A stretch of DNA of 64,000 bases from Bacillus sp. NTK071 (GCF_017303315.1 NZ_JAFKOI010000006.1:62001-126000); one strand, 5' to 3'; positions 35,771-45,100 are shown, numbered from the stretch's first letter. A program made the numbers and translations. The notes: a model not told the origin generated them from the sequence alone.

Positions 35771-36514
35771 ATGAATAAAGTCGTTATTGTAACGGGTGCT
35801 ACGTCAGGAATAGGAGAAGCAGCAGCCCTTCATTTTGCAGAAAAAGGAGATCAGGTTGTCGGAATTGGACGATCTAATGAGCGTGGTGAATATTTAGAGC
35901 GTAAAGGTAAAGCGCTAGCAGGATCTATTCATTTCTATCAAGTTGATGTAGGGAAAGAGTCTGAAGTGAAACAATTCTTCGAAGAGTTCAAGGAAACTTA
36001 TGATCGTTTGGATGTTCTGTTTAATAATGCAGGTGTCGCAGATGTAGGCATTGGTCCACTTAGTCGCGTTTCAGATGAAGATTGGGATCGACTTTTTCAT
36101 ATCAATTTAAAATCGATTTATTATATGGTGAATCATGCTGAAAGACTTTTCGAAAAAGAGTCTACCATTGTAAACAATGCAGCGATCGTTGGAACGATTA
36201 AATATCCTTCAGCTCTTCCGGCATATAGTGCAGCAAAAGCAGGTGTTGTCGCTTTGACAAAATCATTGGCAAGTCGATATGCAAAAAGAAAGATTCGCGT
36301 TAATGCTATATCTCCTGGGCCAATTGATACACCTCTTGCTAAAAAGTTATACGGATCAGAAGAGAACTTTCAGAAAGCTTATAAACAGCACCCAAGAGGG
36401 TCGTTCGGAAAGCCAGAGGAAGTTGCAAAAGCTGTTTATTTCCTTTCAAGTGATGAATCGAGTTATATAAACGGCCACAATCTAGTTATTGATGGTGGTT
36501 ACACGCTAGCATAA
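35771..36514 (+). CDS. Short-chain dehydrogenase/reductase
   Basis: This 247-residue classical SDR has a Rossmann fold with TGATSGIG at residues 8-15, NNAGVAD near 90 and NNAAIVGT (catalytic-Ser region). The catalytic pair YSAAKAG is near 153 and the C-terminal NGHNLVIDGGYTLA is typical. It oxidises or reduces an unknown alcohol/ketone with NAD(P). The ATG at 35771 is preferred because ATG 35762 directly abuts the GTGAGAGG site. It forms a one-gene unit that converges on the CapA-like gene. Confidence 0.9.
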   Translation: MNKVVIVTGATSGIGEAAALHFAEKGDQVVGIGRSNERGEYLERKGKALAGSIHFYQVDVGKESEVKQFFEEFKETYDRLDVLFNNAGVADVGIGPLSRVSDEDWDRLFHINLKSIYYMVNHAERLFEKESTIVNNAAIVGTIKYPSALPAYSAAKAGVVALTKSLASRYAKRKIRVNAISPGPIDTPLAKKLYGSEENFQKAYKQHPRGSFGKPEEVAKAVYFLSSDESSYINGHNLVIDGGYTLA

Positions 36515-36544
36515 CAAAAACCCGTGCATTGTACGGGTTTTTGT
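36513..36544. terminator. Bidirectional terminator, SDR gene / CapA-like gene
   Basis: AACAAAAACCCGT (36513-36525) pairs with ACGGGTTTTTGTT (36532-36544). It abuts both stop codons. Confidence 0.92.
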
Positions 36545-37680
36545 TATGCTTCAGGTACCTGTAATTCAGGAATCCATTGCTTCATATGTTGATTAATCTC
36601 ATTTAATAAAACAGGGTTAACTTCACTCAGTGGATTGACATGGTAGTCTTTATCTACGAATGTTGGTGTGAAAGAAGGCGAGGTAACGGTAATTGTGGAA
36701 TTCCCCCTGAACTGGTTCTTTACAATGCTTACCTTCAAAATACCTCCTATATCTTTATAATCATTCCGTTGACCTGACAGGAAATTGCCGAGTGAATAAG
36801 CAACAAGTACTTTACGGTCATCTGTTGTTTCAATCCATTCTAGTGGTTGTAGGACATGGGGGTGATGACCGAGAATAAGATCAGCCCCGGCTTCTGCTAT
36901 ATAGGATGAGAGGGCTAGTTGATCATTGTTAGGGTAACGCTCGTATTCATTTCCTAGGTGTATACTCACCACTACAGCGTCCGCTATTTCTTTTGCTTTC
37001 AGAATTTCTTTCCTTATTAACTCTTTATCAATGTAATTAACAAGATAAGGTTTTCCAGAAGGAGGTCGTATCCCATTTGTTCCATAAGTATAAGCAAGAA
37101 AGGCCACAGAAATTCCGTTCTCCTCAATCGTTCTTATCTGGGTACGATCTTTTTCTGAAGCATAGCTTCCTGTGTAGAGAATACCGATGTTGTTCCAGTA
37201 TTTAATGGCATTCTGAACTGCTCTTTCCCCTCGATCGAGCGTGTGGTTGTTTGCCATCGAAACGATATCGACGCCTGATGCCTTTAAGGCATCTCCCACT
37301 TCTGTAGGACTATTAAAGGAAGGGTATGATGATAGGCCGATAGAAGTTCCGCCAATAACGGTTTCCTGATTAGCAAAGGTAATATCCGCATCTTGTAACT
37401 GTTTCTGAACTTTAGAGAGCATTGGGGTGAAGTTGTAGCCACTCCCTTCAACGGCTTTCTCATAGACACGATCATGGATGAGTATATCTCCAACAGCAGC
37501 AAGAGTGAGTGACGAATTTGAAAGAGGTTGATTGCTTTTTGCTGGGGAAATGTCGTTTTGATAAGTGGAAAGGTCTAAAGGTGCTCTCTCAGCAGAAAGT
37601 TCGTCTCCTCCTGATAGAAAGAAAGATAAGGCGGCTACAACAATAACAAGCAAAACAATTGATAATGTTATTTTTTTCAT
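36544..37680 (-). CDS. CapA-family protein (poly-gamma-glutamate synthesis-type metallophosphoesterase)
   Basis: This 378-residue protein has an N-terminal membrane anchor (residues 4-24) and a calcineurin-like domain of the CapA/PgsA group. Motifs include VGDILIHD near 64, FANQETVIGG near 100, SMANNHTLDRG near 140, SIHLGNEY near 240 and LGHHPHVLQP near 270. In capsule operons CapA helps export or synthesise poly-gamma-glutamate (known), but no capB/capC is present. A stand-alone envelope role like that of YwtB relatives is possible. The ATG follows AGGAGAATTGC. Confidence 0.9.
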   Translation of the reverse strand: MKKITLSIVLLVIVVAALSFFLSGGDELSAERAPLDLSTYQNDISPAKSNQPLSNSSLTLAAVGDILIHDRVYEKAVEGSGYNFTPMLSKVQKQLQDADITFANQETVIGGTSIGLSSYPSFNSPTEVGDALKASGVDIVSMANNHTLDRGERAVQNAIKYWNNIGILYTGSYASEKDRTQIRTIEENGISVAFLAYTYGTNGIRPPSGKPYLVNYIDKELIRKEILKAKEIADAVVVSIHLGNEYERYPNNDQLALSSYIAEAGADLILGHHPHVLQPLEWIETTDDRKVLVAYSLGNFLSGQRNDYKDIGGILKVSIVKNQFRGNSTITVTSPSFTPTFVDKDYHVNPLSEVNPVLLNEINQHMKQWIPELQVPEA

Positions 37681-37800
37681 GCAATTCTCCTGTATTTATT
37701 CATTGGTTATTAGTATGCACAAACAATATTCGACAAAATCAAGTAAACTCCTTTTTGGAAATAGTGATGATCACTAAAGAAGTTGGGAGAGTGTCTAATA

Positions 37801-37900
37801 TATTGTCTAGAAAAAACATTTATTGTCCAAAATCCATTTATATTGTCCAAAAACAAAATATATTAGCTAAAACTCGATTATATCAGCCAAACCTTTAATT
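37801..37900. repeat. Five-unit, 20-bp tandem repeat
   Basis: Five consecutive 20-base units begin at 37801, 37821, 37841, 37861 and 37881. Each starts TAT(T/C)(G/A)(T/G)C(C/T)-A. The best-preserved pair share TATTGTCCAAAA. The units are degenerate and have no spacers. The array lies between the CapA-like gene and proI, about 80 bases before the proI start, in a gap of 300 bases with no other recognised element. Confidence 0.85.
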
Positions 37901-37980
37901 CACCCTACCATCAAGCTATTATTTCTCTATTGAGCATCTGTTTGATATAGTTAATATGGAAAGAGGAGGGGGGTGTCCAT

Positions 37981-38775
37981 ATGAATAAGCCTAACATCCT
38001 GTTTATTGGTGCTGGTCGAATGGCAGAAGCTATTTTTGCTGGCCTTAAACAGTCAAGCACAATTGGTACTATTACCATTTCAAATCAATCAGATGAAGAA
38101 AGATTGGAACAATTAAAACATACATATGAAGTTGAAGCAGCTGCGTGGCAAGAAGTTATTTCTGTCCATGAGGTGATCATCCTTGCAATGCCTCCTGCAG
38201 CTCATCCTGCAGTACTAGCTGAACTTGCTGATAAAGTAGACAATCAGTTTATTATAACAGTTGCTGCGGGAATCGGTCCTTCTATACTTGAGGAAGCCCT
38301 TCCAGGCCGACCGACCGCCTGGATTATGCCTAATACGGCAGCTGATATTGGTGAATCGATGTCGTTATTTGCATGTGGGAAACATGTTTTACCAGAGCAT
38401 CGAGAAGTGTTACAAACGATTCTTGATGCGATAGGTGAATCGACTGAGTTAACAGAGGCTCAAATACATGATTTAACTGCTGTAACTGGAAGTGCTCCTG
38501 CTTTTGTTTATCAACTAGCAGAGTCACTTGAAGTGACAGCGAAATCATATGGATTATCAACAGAAGTGGCTAGGAAGCTTGTTGTACAAATGATTTATGG
38601 TTCAGCTTCGATGTTGAAAGATGGACGTGAAGCGGGTAATCTACGCGATCAAGTGACAACACCTGGTGGAGCAACTGCAGCAGGACTTGACGTTCTAGAA
38701 AAAGGCAACTTTAATGAGCTTCTTCATCAAGCTGTTCTTGCTGTTAATGCAAAAGCTGCAGAACAGGCGAAATAG
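37981..38775 (+). CDS. proI: Pyrroline-5-carboxylate reductase
   Basis: This 264-residue enzyme reduces pyrroline-5-carboxylate to proline with NAD(P)H, completing the path begun by proBA. The N-terminal Rossmann motif is FIGAGRMAEAI at residues 7-17. The C-terminal domain has ALTGSAPAFVY-like LTAVTGSAPAFVYQLAE near 163 and the signature RDQVTTPGGATAAGLD near 222. The ATG follows GGAGGGGGG. The symbol follows B. subtilis proI, but proC, proG and proI are paralogues and the exact orthologue is uncertain. A tandem repeat lies upstream, and no T-box is present. Confidence 0.93.
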   Translation: MNKPNILFIGAGRMAEAIFAGLKQSSTIGTITISNQSDEERLEQLKHTYEVEAAAWQEVISVHEVIILAMPPAAHPAVLAELADKVDNQFIITVAAGIGPSILEEALPGRPTAWIMPNTAADIGESMSLFACGKHVLPEHREVLQTILDAIGESTELTEAQIHDLTAVTGSAPAFVYQLAESLEVTAKSYGLSTEVARKLVVQMIYGSASMLKDGREAGNLRDQVTTPGGATAAGLDVLEKGNFNELLHQAVLAVNAKAAEQAK

Positions 38776-38776
38776 A

Positions 38777-38816
38777 AAAAGCGTGCTGGGTATTCATCCC
38801 AAGCACGCTCTTTTTA
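38777..38816. terminator. Bidirectional terminator, proI / membrane-protein gene
   Basis: AGCGTGCT-GGG and CCCA-AGCACGCT form a hairpin with one bulge. T-runs follow on both strands. Confidence 0.85.
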
Positions 38817-38817
38817 T

Positions 38818-40320
38818 TTATAGAATATATGGTCCTAAAAGGAAGATTAAAATCCCAAGATTAAGTCCAAGTTGATACGACGTTCGTTGGAGGATTGTCC
38901 ACTCTTGATCCTGTCCAAAACGACTAATCATAAAGGAAACAAGGAAGATAATAATCGGCCAAACGTAGGCAGCTCCTTGAAACGTAAGATAGGTAGGAGC
39001 TAGATACTGGAATGGACCATCTAGAATGGAAGGTAGGAAAATCATTTGAGATCCTACACAAAGTAGCACGATTGTCCATTCTACCCACTGTTTATCCTGT
39101 TCAATAGCGGTTGTGTTTGCAAAATATAAATACATTAAGCCAACAGCTGGAAGGATCAGAAAACCGAATGAGAAGGCGAGCATTGCGAACATCCCGACAA
39201 CCGCTGTGAAGGTATAAAAGAGGGCGATCTTTAAATCCTGCCCAGTCGTCGCATTGCTACTCTTAACAACCTCTGGAGAAGTAGTGGAGCCGTGTAATAC
39301 AAAGCCACTTTTCTCTTTATCCATCCAGATTACTGAACTCTCTGAAACAGATACCGGGCGGATGGATAGCTCTTCGCTTGTACTTCTACGGGATGCTACC
39401 CATTCACCATTCTGTTGTGTAGCTTCGTAAATACTAATCACATCTCGTTTAGGTGAAATTTCACCATTAGCGCTGAATAAAAGATGAGGGACGCCATTTA
39501 TTTCATTTAATGAGAAATAATTTGGCTTTGTAAAATCATCTCCCGTTTCCGCATTAGCGATTTTTAGAAGATTAACCTCAGCTGTCTCTCCATCAATACT
39601 TTCTCCATAATACGTGTTTACAATTCTTGCTCCTTGTCTTGTAGCGAACGCAGTATAGGTGAATACTAACCCTTTATCTGTGTAGATCGCTTGAAGGTTG
39701 CTAAATAGTTCTCCTGAGGATAGGGCGATTTCGTAAACTAGTTCAGGATCAGCACCTTGCTCAAGTGTAAAGAATTGGTTCATTGCATCTGATTGAACGT
39801 AAAGCAAGGCCTTTCCATCTTCGGTTAATACGGCATTTTTTATGTAGGATGATAGTTTTGTTGCTGATTCAATGGTACCTTCAGGTGTAATGAAATAAAG
39901 CTGATGACGTGACCAGGCAACAATGCCATTGTCGGATGCATTGAGACCTTCAATATTTTCTGCAATTGTTTCTTCTTTACCATTAGTAGAGTAAACCAGC
40001 GCATCTTTCTTCTTGTAGATTGCTTGCTGATCATCGACATAGAAGGAGTAACCTTCTGGTACGGCGTAACTTAAATCCTCTGTTGCAACGTCTAACTGTT
40101 CGTTAACAGTCACTTTGCGTACAGGGTCTCCGCTGAAATAGAGTGTGGTTTGATCATCTTGTTTTTGCGTAAATATTTGATTGTCCTGAGCGGCAACGTT
40201 AAGATCAACTGTTCGACTCCAACTTTCATCAGGTTTCTCCTGAAGTATTGATAGCTGATGAAGAAAGACGAGCAATAAAATAACGAAAGCAGTTAGAATT
40301 GGTATCGCAAATTTTTTCAT
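38818..40320 (-). CDS. Large membrane protein with extracytoplasmic propeller-like domain
   Basis: This 500-residue protein has one N-terminal helix (residues 5-22). An outside region of about 330 residues follows, made of repeated short beta segments (FTQKQDDQTTLYFSG, IVAWSRHQLYFIT, LVFTYTAF). Five C-terminal helices occupy about 360-500. The repeats resemble a beta-propeller, but no blade motif is clear enough to name a family. The start is one of two adjacent ATG codons after AAGGGGG (40323 or 40320). It is a single gene. The function is unknown. Confidence 0.72.
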   Translation of the reverse strand: MKKFAIPILTAFVILLLVFLHQLSILQEKPDESWSRTVDLNVAAQDNQIFTQKQDDQTTLYFSGDPVRKVTVNEQLDVATEDLSYAVPEGYSFYVDDQQAIYKKKDALVYSTNGKEETIAENIEGLNASDNGIVAWSRHQLYFITPEGTIESATKLSSYIKNAVLTEDGKALLYVQSDAMNQFFTLEQGADPELVYEIALSSGELFSNLQAIYTDKGLVFTYTAFATRQGARIVNTYYGESIDGETAEVNLLKIANAETGDDFTKPNYFSLNEINGVPHLLFSANGEISPKRDVISIYEATQQNGEWVASRRSTSEELSIRPVSVSESSVIWMDKEKSGFVLHGSTTSPEVVKSSNATTGQDLKIALFYTFTAVVGMFAMLAFSFGFLILPAVGLMYLYFANTTAIEQDKQWVEWTIVLLCVGSQMIFLPSILDGPFQYLAPTYLTFQGAAYVWPIIIFLVSFMISRFGQDQEWTILQRTSYQLGLNLGILIFLLGPYIL

Positions 40321-40347
40321 CATAGTCCCCCTTAGTTTCACATCCAT

Positions 40348-40621
40348 TTGAATTTTACATAAGTTTCTAAAAATTTACAATATTATTCCTGAAATAAACT
40401 AAAGAATTTGTGATGAGGATACAAACGGATATTTTGATGATATGAGCAGTTTTTTTATAAGGCACTTTTCGTATACGTCGTTGCTATAAGCATGGGTTAA
40501 TTTTTCACTCCAATTAGCTAAGTGTGGTTTTTTTATATAAAAATTCTTTCAAAAGCAACAATCTTGGAGCAGAAATCAACCGTTTTAAAGCAACAATGTC
40601 TATGAAAACAGCCATAATAAA
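40348..40621. other. Intergenic region holding dispersed-repeat copy 2
   Basis: No gene is visible between the membrane-protein start and the speD terminator. The right half is filled by the dispersed repeat described separately. The left part is AT-rich and probably holds the leftward promoter. Confidence 0.45.
40507..40613. repeat. Dispersed intergenic repeat, copy 2
   Basis: Module B (about 40507-40561) and module A (about 40564-40613) lie in the same orientation here. The core TTCTTTCAAAAGCAACAA is identical to the reverse complement of copy 1. Within copy 2 the phrase AAGCAACAAT occurs twice, once in each module. Confidence 0.75.
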
Positions 40622-40644
40622 AAACGAGTGCATTACACTCGTTT
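40622..40644 (-). terminator. Terminator of speD
   Basis: AAACGAGTG (40622-40630) pairs with CACTCGTTT (40636-40644). On the minus strand a T-run follows. Confidence 0.85.
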
Positions 40645-40645
40645 C

Positions 40646-41038
40646 TTAATTAACTTCTATACCAGTCTTTTCAATTTCTTTAACGACGATTTCGCCCGTT
40701 CCCCTAGGAATTTTGACTGTATGGATGGTTTGAGCTTCTAGAGCACGAGCAATGGCATTTGTTGCTTCACTAGGATCAATTTTATCACCGCATGTGTAAA
40801 CATCAATTGAAGCATAACCATGCTCAGGAAAGCTGTGGATTGTGAGATGAGATTCAGCAATGATAACTGCACCACTTATTCCCTGAGGTTCGAATGGATG
40901 AAATACAACATCTCTTATTTCAGCACCTGCTTCGAGTGCTGCATTTGCAAAGGTTTCTTCTATATAGATTAGATCGTTTAATTTTTCTTTATTACAATTC
41001 CACATTTCGGCAATGATATGGTGACCTAATGTTTCGAT
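40646..41038 (-). CDS. speD: S-adenosylmethionine decarboxylase proenzyme, apparent AUC start
   Basis: The enzyme makes decarboxylated S-adenosylmethionine for spermidine synthesis and cleaves itself to form a pyruvoyl cofactor. [16 protein letters not shown] and DVYTCG carry the processing and active-site residues. Starting at the first ATG (41005) would delete [10 protein letters not shown], equivalent to the conserved METMGRHVISE / LGRHLVAE N-terminus of the family. In the same frame no ATG, GTG, TTG or CTG exists between an in-frame TGA (41077-41075) and that ATG. An AGGGAGG site (41053-41047) is 8 bases before an ATC codon (41038-41036) that sits exactly at the family Met position. With that start the pyruvoyl Ser, His and Cys become residues 63, 68 and 83, as in the Thermotoga enzyme. 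AUC initiation is an inference. Confidence 0.9.
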   Translation of the reverse strand: METLGHHIIAEMWNCNKEKLNDLIYIEETFANAALEAGAEIRDVVFHPFEPQGISGAVIIAESHLTIHSFPEHGYASIDVYTCGDKIDPSEATNAIARALEAQTIHTVKIPRGTGEIVVKEIEKTGIEVN

Positions 41039-41245
41039 GATGATAGCCTCCCTTTTTGACTGATTCCTATAGTGTTCATTACAGGAATTTGATTTATACA
41101 GATTTTCTCCCCTCTACAGCGCATTGTTAAACAGGGAATTGCCATTAGAACGTAGAAAAATGAGATTAAGTTGACATTTCTTGACTGTTTTCATGCATCA
41201 GTTTACACTCAAGGATTATTACAATGTATTAAAGGAGATAGAGAT

Positions 41246-42616
41246 ATGGACATGCTGCCTGAACTTATTAACCGTCATAAACAATACCACTATAAAGGTG
41301 AAACGAAATCATTTGAATTCAGGCAAAAACAGCTTGAAACCTTACGGGCAGTTATTAAGGAATATGAACCTGAAGTCATGGAAGCATTAAAAGAAGACTT
41401 GCATAAATCAGAATGGGAAGCTTATACAACCGAAATAGGATTCCTACTTGAAGAAATCAAATTCACATTGAAACATTTAAAAGAGTGGATGAGTCCTGAG
41501 AAGGTAAAATCACCTATTACTCATCTAGGTTCGAAAAGTATGATTTACCAGGAACCTTATGGTGTAACATTGATTATTGCGCCATGGAATTACCCGTTTC
41601 AGCTACAGCTTGCTCCACTTATTGGTGCGATTGCAGCCGGAAACTGTGCTGTTTTGAAACCATCGGAACTGACACCTGCTGTGTCTACTGTCATTTCTAA
41701 AATGATTAGAGAGGCTTTTCCAGACGATTACATTTCAGTTGTAGAGGGCGGAGTGGAAACGAGTACGGAGCTATTAAAACAGCCGTTTGACCATATTTTC
41801 TTTACAGGTAGCGTACAAGTAGGAAAGATTGTGATGGAAGCTGCTGCAAAACAATTAATCCCTGTTACGCTTGAGCTTGGAGGGAAAAGCCCTGTAATTG
41901 TAGAAAAGGATGCAAATCTGAAGCTCGCTGCTAAACGAATTTTATGGGGGAAGTTTACTAATGCAGGACAAACCTGTATTGCCCCTGACTATATGTATGT
42001 TCATAGTGACGTGAAGTTAGATTTACTTCAACATATGAGTGAAGCTCTTCTAGAATTTTACGGAGAAGATCCATTATCGAGTGAAAAGTATAGTCATATC
42101 GTTAGCGATAAGCACTTTGGGAGACTGAAGAGTTTTCTAAATAATGGTGATGTGTTAATTGGTGGGCAACATAAGGAGAGCGAACGCGTAATCTCTCCAA
42201 CGATTATTGATAACATTTCATGGGACGATCCTGTCATGCAGGAAGAGATTTTCGGACCAATTCTTCCTGTCCTTGAATTTACTGATCTTAATCAAGTTAT
42301 AGACGAAGTGCGTCGTCGTCCAAAGCCGCTTGCACTATATTTCTTCTCAGAGTCAGAAGAAAAGCAGGACTTGATTACATCCTCACTATCGTTCGGAGGA
42401 GGGTGTATGAATGATACGTTGATGCATATTGTAACGCCGCATCTTCCATTTGGAGGGGTTGGATCGAGTGGGACAGGTAGCTATCATGGGAAAGCGAGTT
42501 TTGAAGCTTTCTCCCATCGAAAGAGTATCGTGAAACAAACGACGAATTTTGATTTCTCGTTTCGCTATCCATCTGCCAAAAATGGTTTGAAAATGATTAA
42601 ACGAATTATGGGATAA
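41246..42616 (+). CDS. Aldehyde dehydrogenase (class-3-like, NAD(P)-dependent)
   Basis: This 456-residue enzyme oxidises aldehydes to acids. [20 protein letters not shown] near residue 112, FTGSVQVGK near 188, [10 protein letters not shown] near 209 (catalytic Glu) and [11 protein letters not shown] near 244 (catalytic Cys) are seen. The length and the C-terminal [19 protein letters not shown] resemble fatty-aldehyde (ALDH3/YwdH-type) dehydrogenases without the long N-terminal extension of ALDH2. AAAGGAG is 8 bases before ATG 41246. It is a single gene whose substrate cannot be told. Confidence 0.92.
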   Translation: MDMLPELINRHKQYHYKGETKSFEFRQKQLETLRAVIKEYEPEVMEALKEDLHKSEWEAYTTEIGFLLEEIKFTLKHLKEWMSPEKVKSPITHLGSKSMIYQEPYGVTLIIAPWNYPFQLQLAPLIGAIAAGNCAVLKPSELTPAVSTVISKMIREAFPDDYISVVEGGVETSTELLKQPFDHIFFTGSVQVGKIVMEAAAKQLIPVTLELGGKSPVIVEKDANLKLAAKRILWGKFTNAGQTCIAPDYMYVHSDVKLDLLQHMSEALLEFYGEDPLSSEKYSHIVSDKHFGRLKSFLNNGDVLIGGQHKESERVISPTIIDNISWDDPVMQEEIFGPILPVLEFTDLNQVIDEVRRRPKPLALYFFSESEEKQDLITSSLSFGGGCMNDTLMHIVTPHLPFGGVGSSGTGSYHGKASFEAFSHRKSIVKQTTNFDFSFRYPSAKNGLKMIKRIMG

Positions 42617-42641
42617 GGGAGGCTTAGCCTTCCTTATCTTT
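42612..42641 (+). terminator. Terminator of the aldehyde dehydrogenase gene
   Basis: GATAAGG and CCTTATC, with inner AGGC/GCCT pairing, form a hairpin overlapping the stop codon. A short T-rich tail follows. Confidence 0.7.
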
Positions 42642-42808
42642 CTATTGACGTTGATTTTCAATCTTCTAAGAGCAAAATAAAAGTCGTTAGATAAGGTTGA
42701 TTATTTTCCTTTAGTCTTAGAAATAGTCATGGTATGATTACGGCAAAGCTGTACTCAGGTAAAGTCTTTTCAGCGTTAGTAATGATAGATATATAGGAGG
42801 AAGTACAT

Positions 42809-43765
42809 ATGAACAAAGGAGTTATTAGTCTAGGAGAAGCATTAATCGACTTTATCCCTCTTGATCAAGAAAATCTTACTTATCAGAAAAGTCCTGGAGG
42901 TGCACCTGCTAATGTTTCCGTGGGGCTTGCCCGTCTTGGAGTGAAATCAACTTTTCTAGGTAAGGTAGGGGATGATGTCCTTGGGCGTTTTCTTCAAGAG
43001 ACACTTAAAAATTACGGTGTTGATGTCTCTACTATGATTCTTACAGAGTCGGAACGAACTGGCGTTGTCTTCGTAACGAATGCAGAAAATGGTGAGCGTA
43101 GCTTTGACTTTTACATAAATCCGAGTGCGGATCGGTTTCTAAATGCTGAGGAAATTAGTGATGAGCTGTTTGCTCATCATCGTATCCTTCACTTCGGTTC
43201 TATTTCCATGATTAGCGAACCTTCTCGTACCGCGACGAAAAAAGCTGTTCAAACAGCGAAAGAAAAAGGAATGCTTATTTCATATGATCCTAACCTTCGT
43301 CTTGGGTTATGGGAAACTGAAGAGCGTGCAAAAGAAACAATCGTTTCGATGCTGTCAGAAGCAGATATTCTGAAGCTTTCTGAAGAAGAGCTTACATTCA
43401 TTACAGGGGGAGAGAACGTTGAAGCAGGGATTAAAAAGCTTGCGCATTATAAAATCCCTGTCATCTTTATTACGATGGGTGAAGAAGGTAGCCTCGTGTT
43501 CACTCCAGATTATTCGCTAAGAGTACCTGCTATGAAAGTTAAGGCAGTCGATACGACTGGTGCAGGGGATGCTTTTGTATCAGGTATTCTTCATGGATTT
43601 AATGAGTATGAGGGATCACTTTCTGAACTAACAAGAGAAGAGCTTGAAAGCATGACGCAATTCGCTAGTGTGTCTGGTGCGCTTGCAGCTGCTACAAAAG
43701 GGGCAATGACTGCTCTTCCGACAAAAGCTGAAGTGGAAGATATACTCATGAAAGAGATGAAGTAA
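42809..43765 (+). CDS. PfkB-family sugar kinase (fructokinase-like)
   Basis: This 318-residue ribokinase-fold enzyme phosphorylates a sugar with ATP. GEALIDFIP near residue 9, GGAPANVSVGLARLG near 31 and DTTGAGDAFVSG near 250 (catalytic Asp in the anion hole) are the PfkB signatures. It most resembles bacterial fructokinases. No transporter or hydrolase for a sugar is next to it, so the substrate is not certain. The ATG follows AGGAGG, and a terminator ends the single-gene unit. Confidence 0.9.
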   Translation: MNKGVISLGEALIDFIPLDQENLTYQKSPGGAPANVSVGLARLGVKSTFLGKVGDDVLGRFLQETLKNYGVDVSTMILTESERTGVVFVTNAENGERSFDFYINPSADRFLNAEEISDELFAHHRILHFGSISMISEPSRTATKKAVQTAKEKGMLISYDPNLRLGLWETEERAKETIVSMLSEADILKLSEEELTFITGGENVEAGIKKLAHYKIPVIFITMGEEGSLVFTPDYSLRVPAMKVKAVDTTGAGDAFVSGILHGFNEYEGSLSELTREELESMTQFASVSGALAAATKGAMTALPTKAEVEDILMKEMK

Positions 43766-43796
43766 CAAAAAACCTCGCTTAGGCGAGGTTTTTTTG
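43766..43796 (+). terminator. Terminator of the sugar kinase gene
   Basis: AAAACCTCGC pairs with GCGAGGTTTT around TTAG. Seven T end the hairpin. Confidence 0.92.
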
Positions 43797-43890
43797 TAAG
43801 GTTTCTCGATGAACAGGGAGAAACTAGATTGAATAACTGTGGTGCGATACAATGAAATAAGGTTTTTAATACTAATCGGAGGTGCTTTAA

Positions 43891-44937
43891 ATGAACCAGG
43901 ATTTTCTACTAGAACTACTTTCCACACCCTCTCCATCAGGGGCAGAAATGGAAATTCAACACAAATGGATGGATTATGTTAGCGAATTTGCAGATGAAAT
44001 GAGAACAGACAATGCTGGGAATGCAATCGGTATTCTGAATCCCGATGCTGACTTCAAAGTGCTTCTTGCAGGACATTGTGATGAGATCGGATTCATGATT
44101 AAGAAAATTGATCATAACGGATTTATACGTGTCGAGAAGCTAGGCGGTATCAGCCAAAAACCTGCGATTGGAATGAAGGTAACGATTCTTGGTACGCACG
44201 GTAAATTAACGGGTGTATTTGGCGTAAATGCTGAACATCATGGTGGCGCGAAAGAATTTACATTCGAGGATTTATACATAGACTGTGGTGCTAATACCAA
44301 GGAAGAGGTTGAAAAGTACGTTCAAATTGGGGATTTAGCAGTGTATAAGCGTGAAGCTGAGTTTCTACTTAACGATAAAATCAGCGGTAGAGGACTTGAT
44401 AACCGTACAGGATCTTTCATTGTAGCTGAAGTTCTTCGTGAAGTTGCAAAGCGTAATCCTAAGGTTGGAGTATACGCGGTAAGTACTGTGAACGAAGAAA
44501 CAAACTTGGGAGGAGCTTATTTCGCTGGTGCAGGAATAAAGCCGACGATGGCTATTGCATGTGACGTTACGTTCTCATCCGATTACCCTGGAGTTGATTC
44601 AAGTAAGCATACCGAAGTGAACCTTGGGGGAGGACCAGTTCTAGCGAAAGGTGCTCCTATCAATCATAAAATTAATCAATTGTTAGAAAATGCAGCGAAG
44701 AAACTTGATCTTAAACTACAATATGAACTTACTCCTAGAATGACAGGAACTGATGCGGATAAGCTACGTTTAACAGGACACGGTGTGCCTGTTTCACTCG
44801 TGTCATTGCCGCTTCGTTACATGCATGCCCCTGTTGAAACAGTAAGCCTGACAGATATAAAAGAAGAAATTGATCTACTTGTGGAAATGATTGCTGACCT
44901 AACAGGTGAAGAAAGCGTTAATCCATTAAGTAAATAA
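43891..44937 (+). CDS. M42-family metallopeptidase (glutamyl/lysyl aminopeptidase type)
   Basis: This 348-residue cobalt/zinc aminopeptidase trims peptides in the cytosol. Ligands are seen in LAGHCDEIGF (His near 67), GRGLDNRTG (Asp near 173), TVNEETNLGG (catalytic Glu-Glu near 203), CDVT (Asp near 227) and RYMHAPVE (His near 312). The dodecameric TET-type fold is usual for the family (known). Relatives in Bacillus include YtoP and YsdC. AATCGGAGGTGC precedes the ATG. The gene ends just before the bmr promoter (TTGACA at 44940). Confidence 0.93.
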   Translation: MNQDFLLELLSTPSPSGAEMEIQHKWMDYVSEFADEMRTDNAGNAIGILNPDADFKVLLAGHCDEIGFMIKKIDHNGFIRVEKLGGISQKPAIGMKVTILGTHGKLTGVFGVNAEHHGGAKEFTFEDLYIDCGANTKEEVEKYVQIGDLAVYKREAEFLLNDKISGRGLDNRTGSFIVAEVLREVAKRNPKVGVYAVSTVNEETNLGGAYFAGAGIKPTMAIACDVTFSSDYPGVDSSKHTEVNLGGGPVLAKGAPINHKINQLLENAAKKLDLKLQYELTPRMTGTDADKLRLTGHGVPVSLVSLPLRYMHAPVETVSLTDIKEEIDLLVEMIADLTGEESVNPLSK

Positions 44938-44939
44938 TA

Positions 44940-44969
44940 TTGACAAAATTGTGACAATGGTGCTAAGCT
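44940..44969 (+). promoter_or_regulatory. Candidate promoter of the bmr leader and operon
   Basis: TTGACA (44940-44945) and TGC-TAAGCT (44961-44969) are separated by 18 bases between hexamers. The TG dinucleotide one base upstream of the weak -10 gives an extended -10. It sits about 40 bases before the leader ORF. Confidence 0.55.
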
Positions 44970-45006
44970 TACAGAGTGAAAATAACGGTAAAGGAGAGTG
45001 TGTTTG

Positions 45007-45078
45007 ATGAGATATGTAGCAGAACGTTCTATTCAATTAACTTCATATCGAGATAGACGCACTTTCCCTGTCATGTAG
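45007..45078 (+). CDS. Leader peptide of the bmrCD attenuator, 23 residues
   Basis: A short frame, MRYVAERSIQLTSYRD then RRTFPVM and TAG, starts at an ATG 10 bases after AAGGAGAG. Its position upstream of the exporter genes, and the two terminators that follow, match the B. subtilis bmrB leader. There, translation of bmrB controls transcription of bmrCD (known). The late codons AGA-CGC lie in a segment (45054-45060) that can pair with the left arm of the first terminator. The peptide itself is not similar in sequence to any function I recognise; it is most likely a regulatory cis-acting frame. Confidence 0.78.
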   Translation: MRYVAERSIQLTSYRDRRTFPVM

Positions 45079-45100
45079 TCCTTTGTTTCAGAAGGATTGG

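Noticed and set aside
37801-37900. Possible CRISPR array
   Set aside because: Units are head to tail without spacers, only 20 bases long and degenerate; no cas genes are present.
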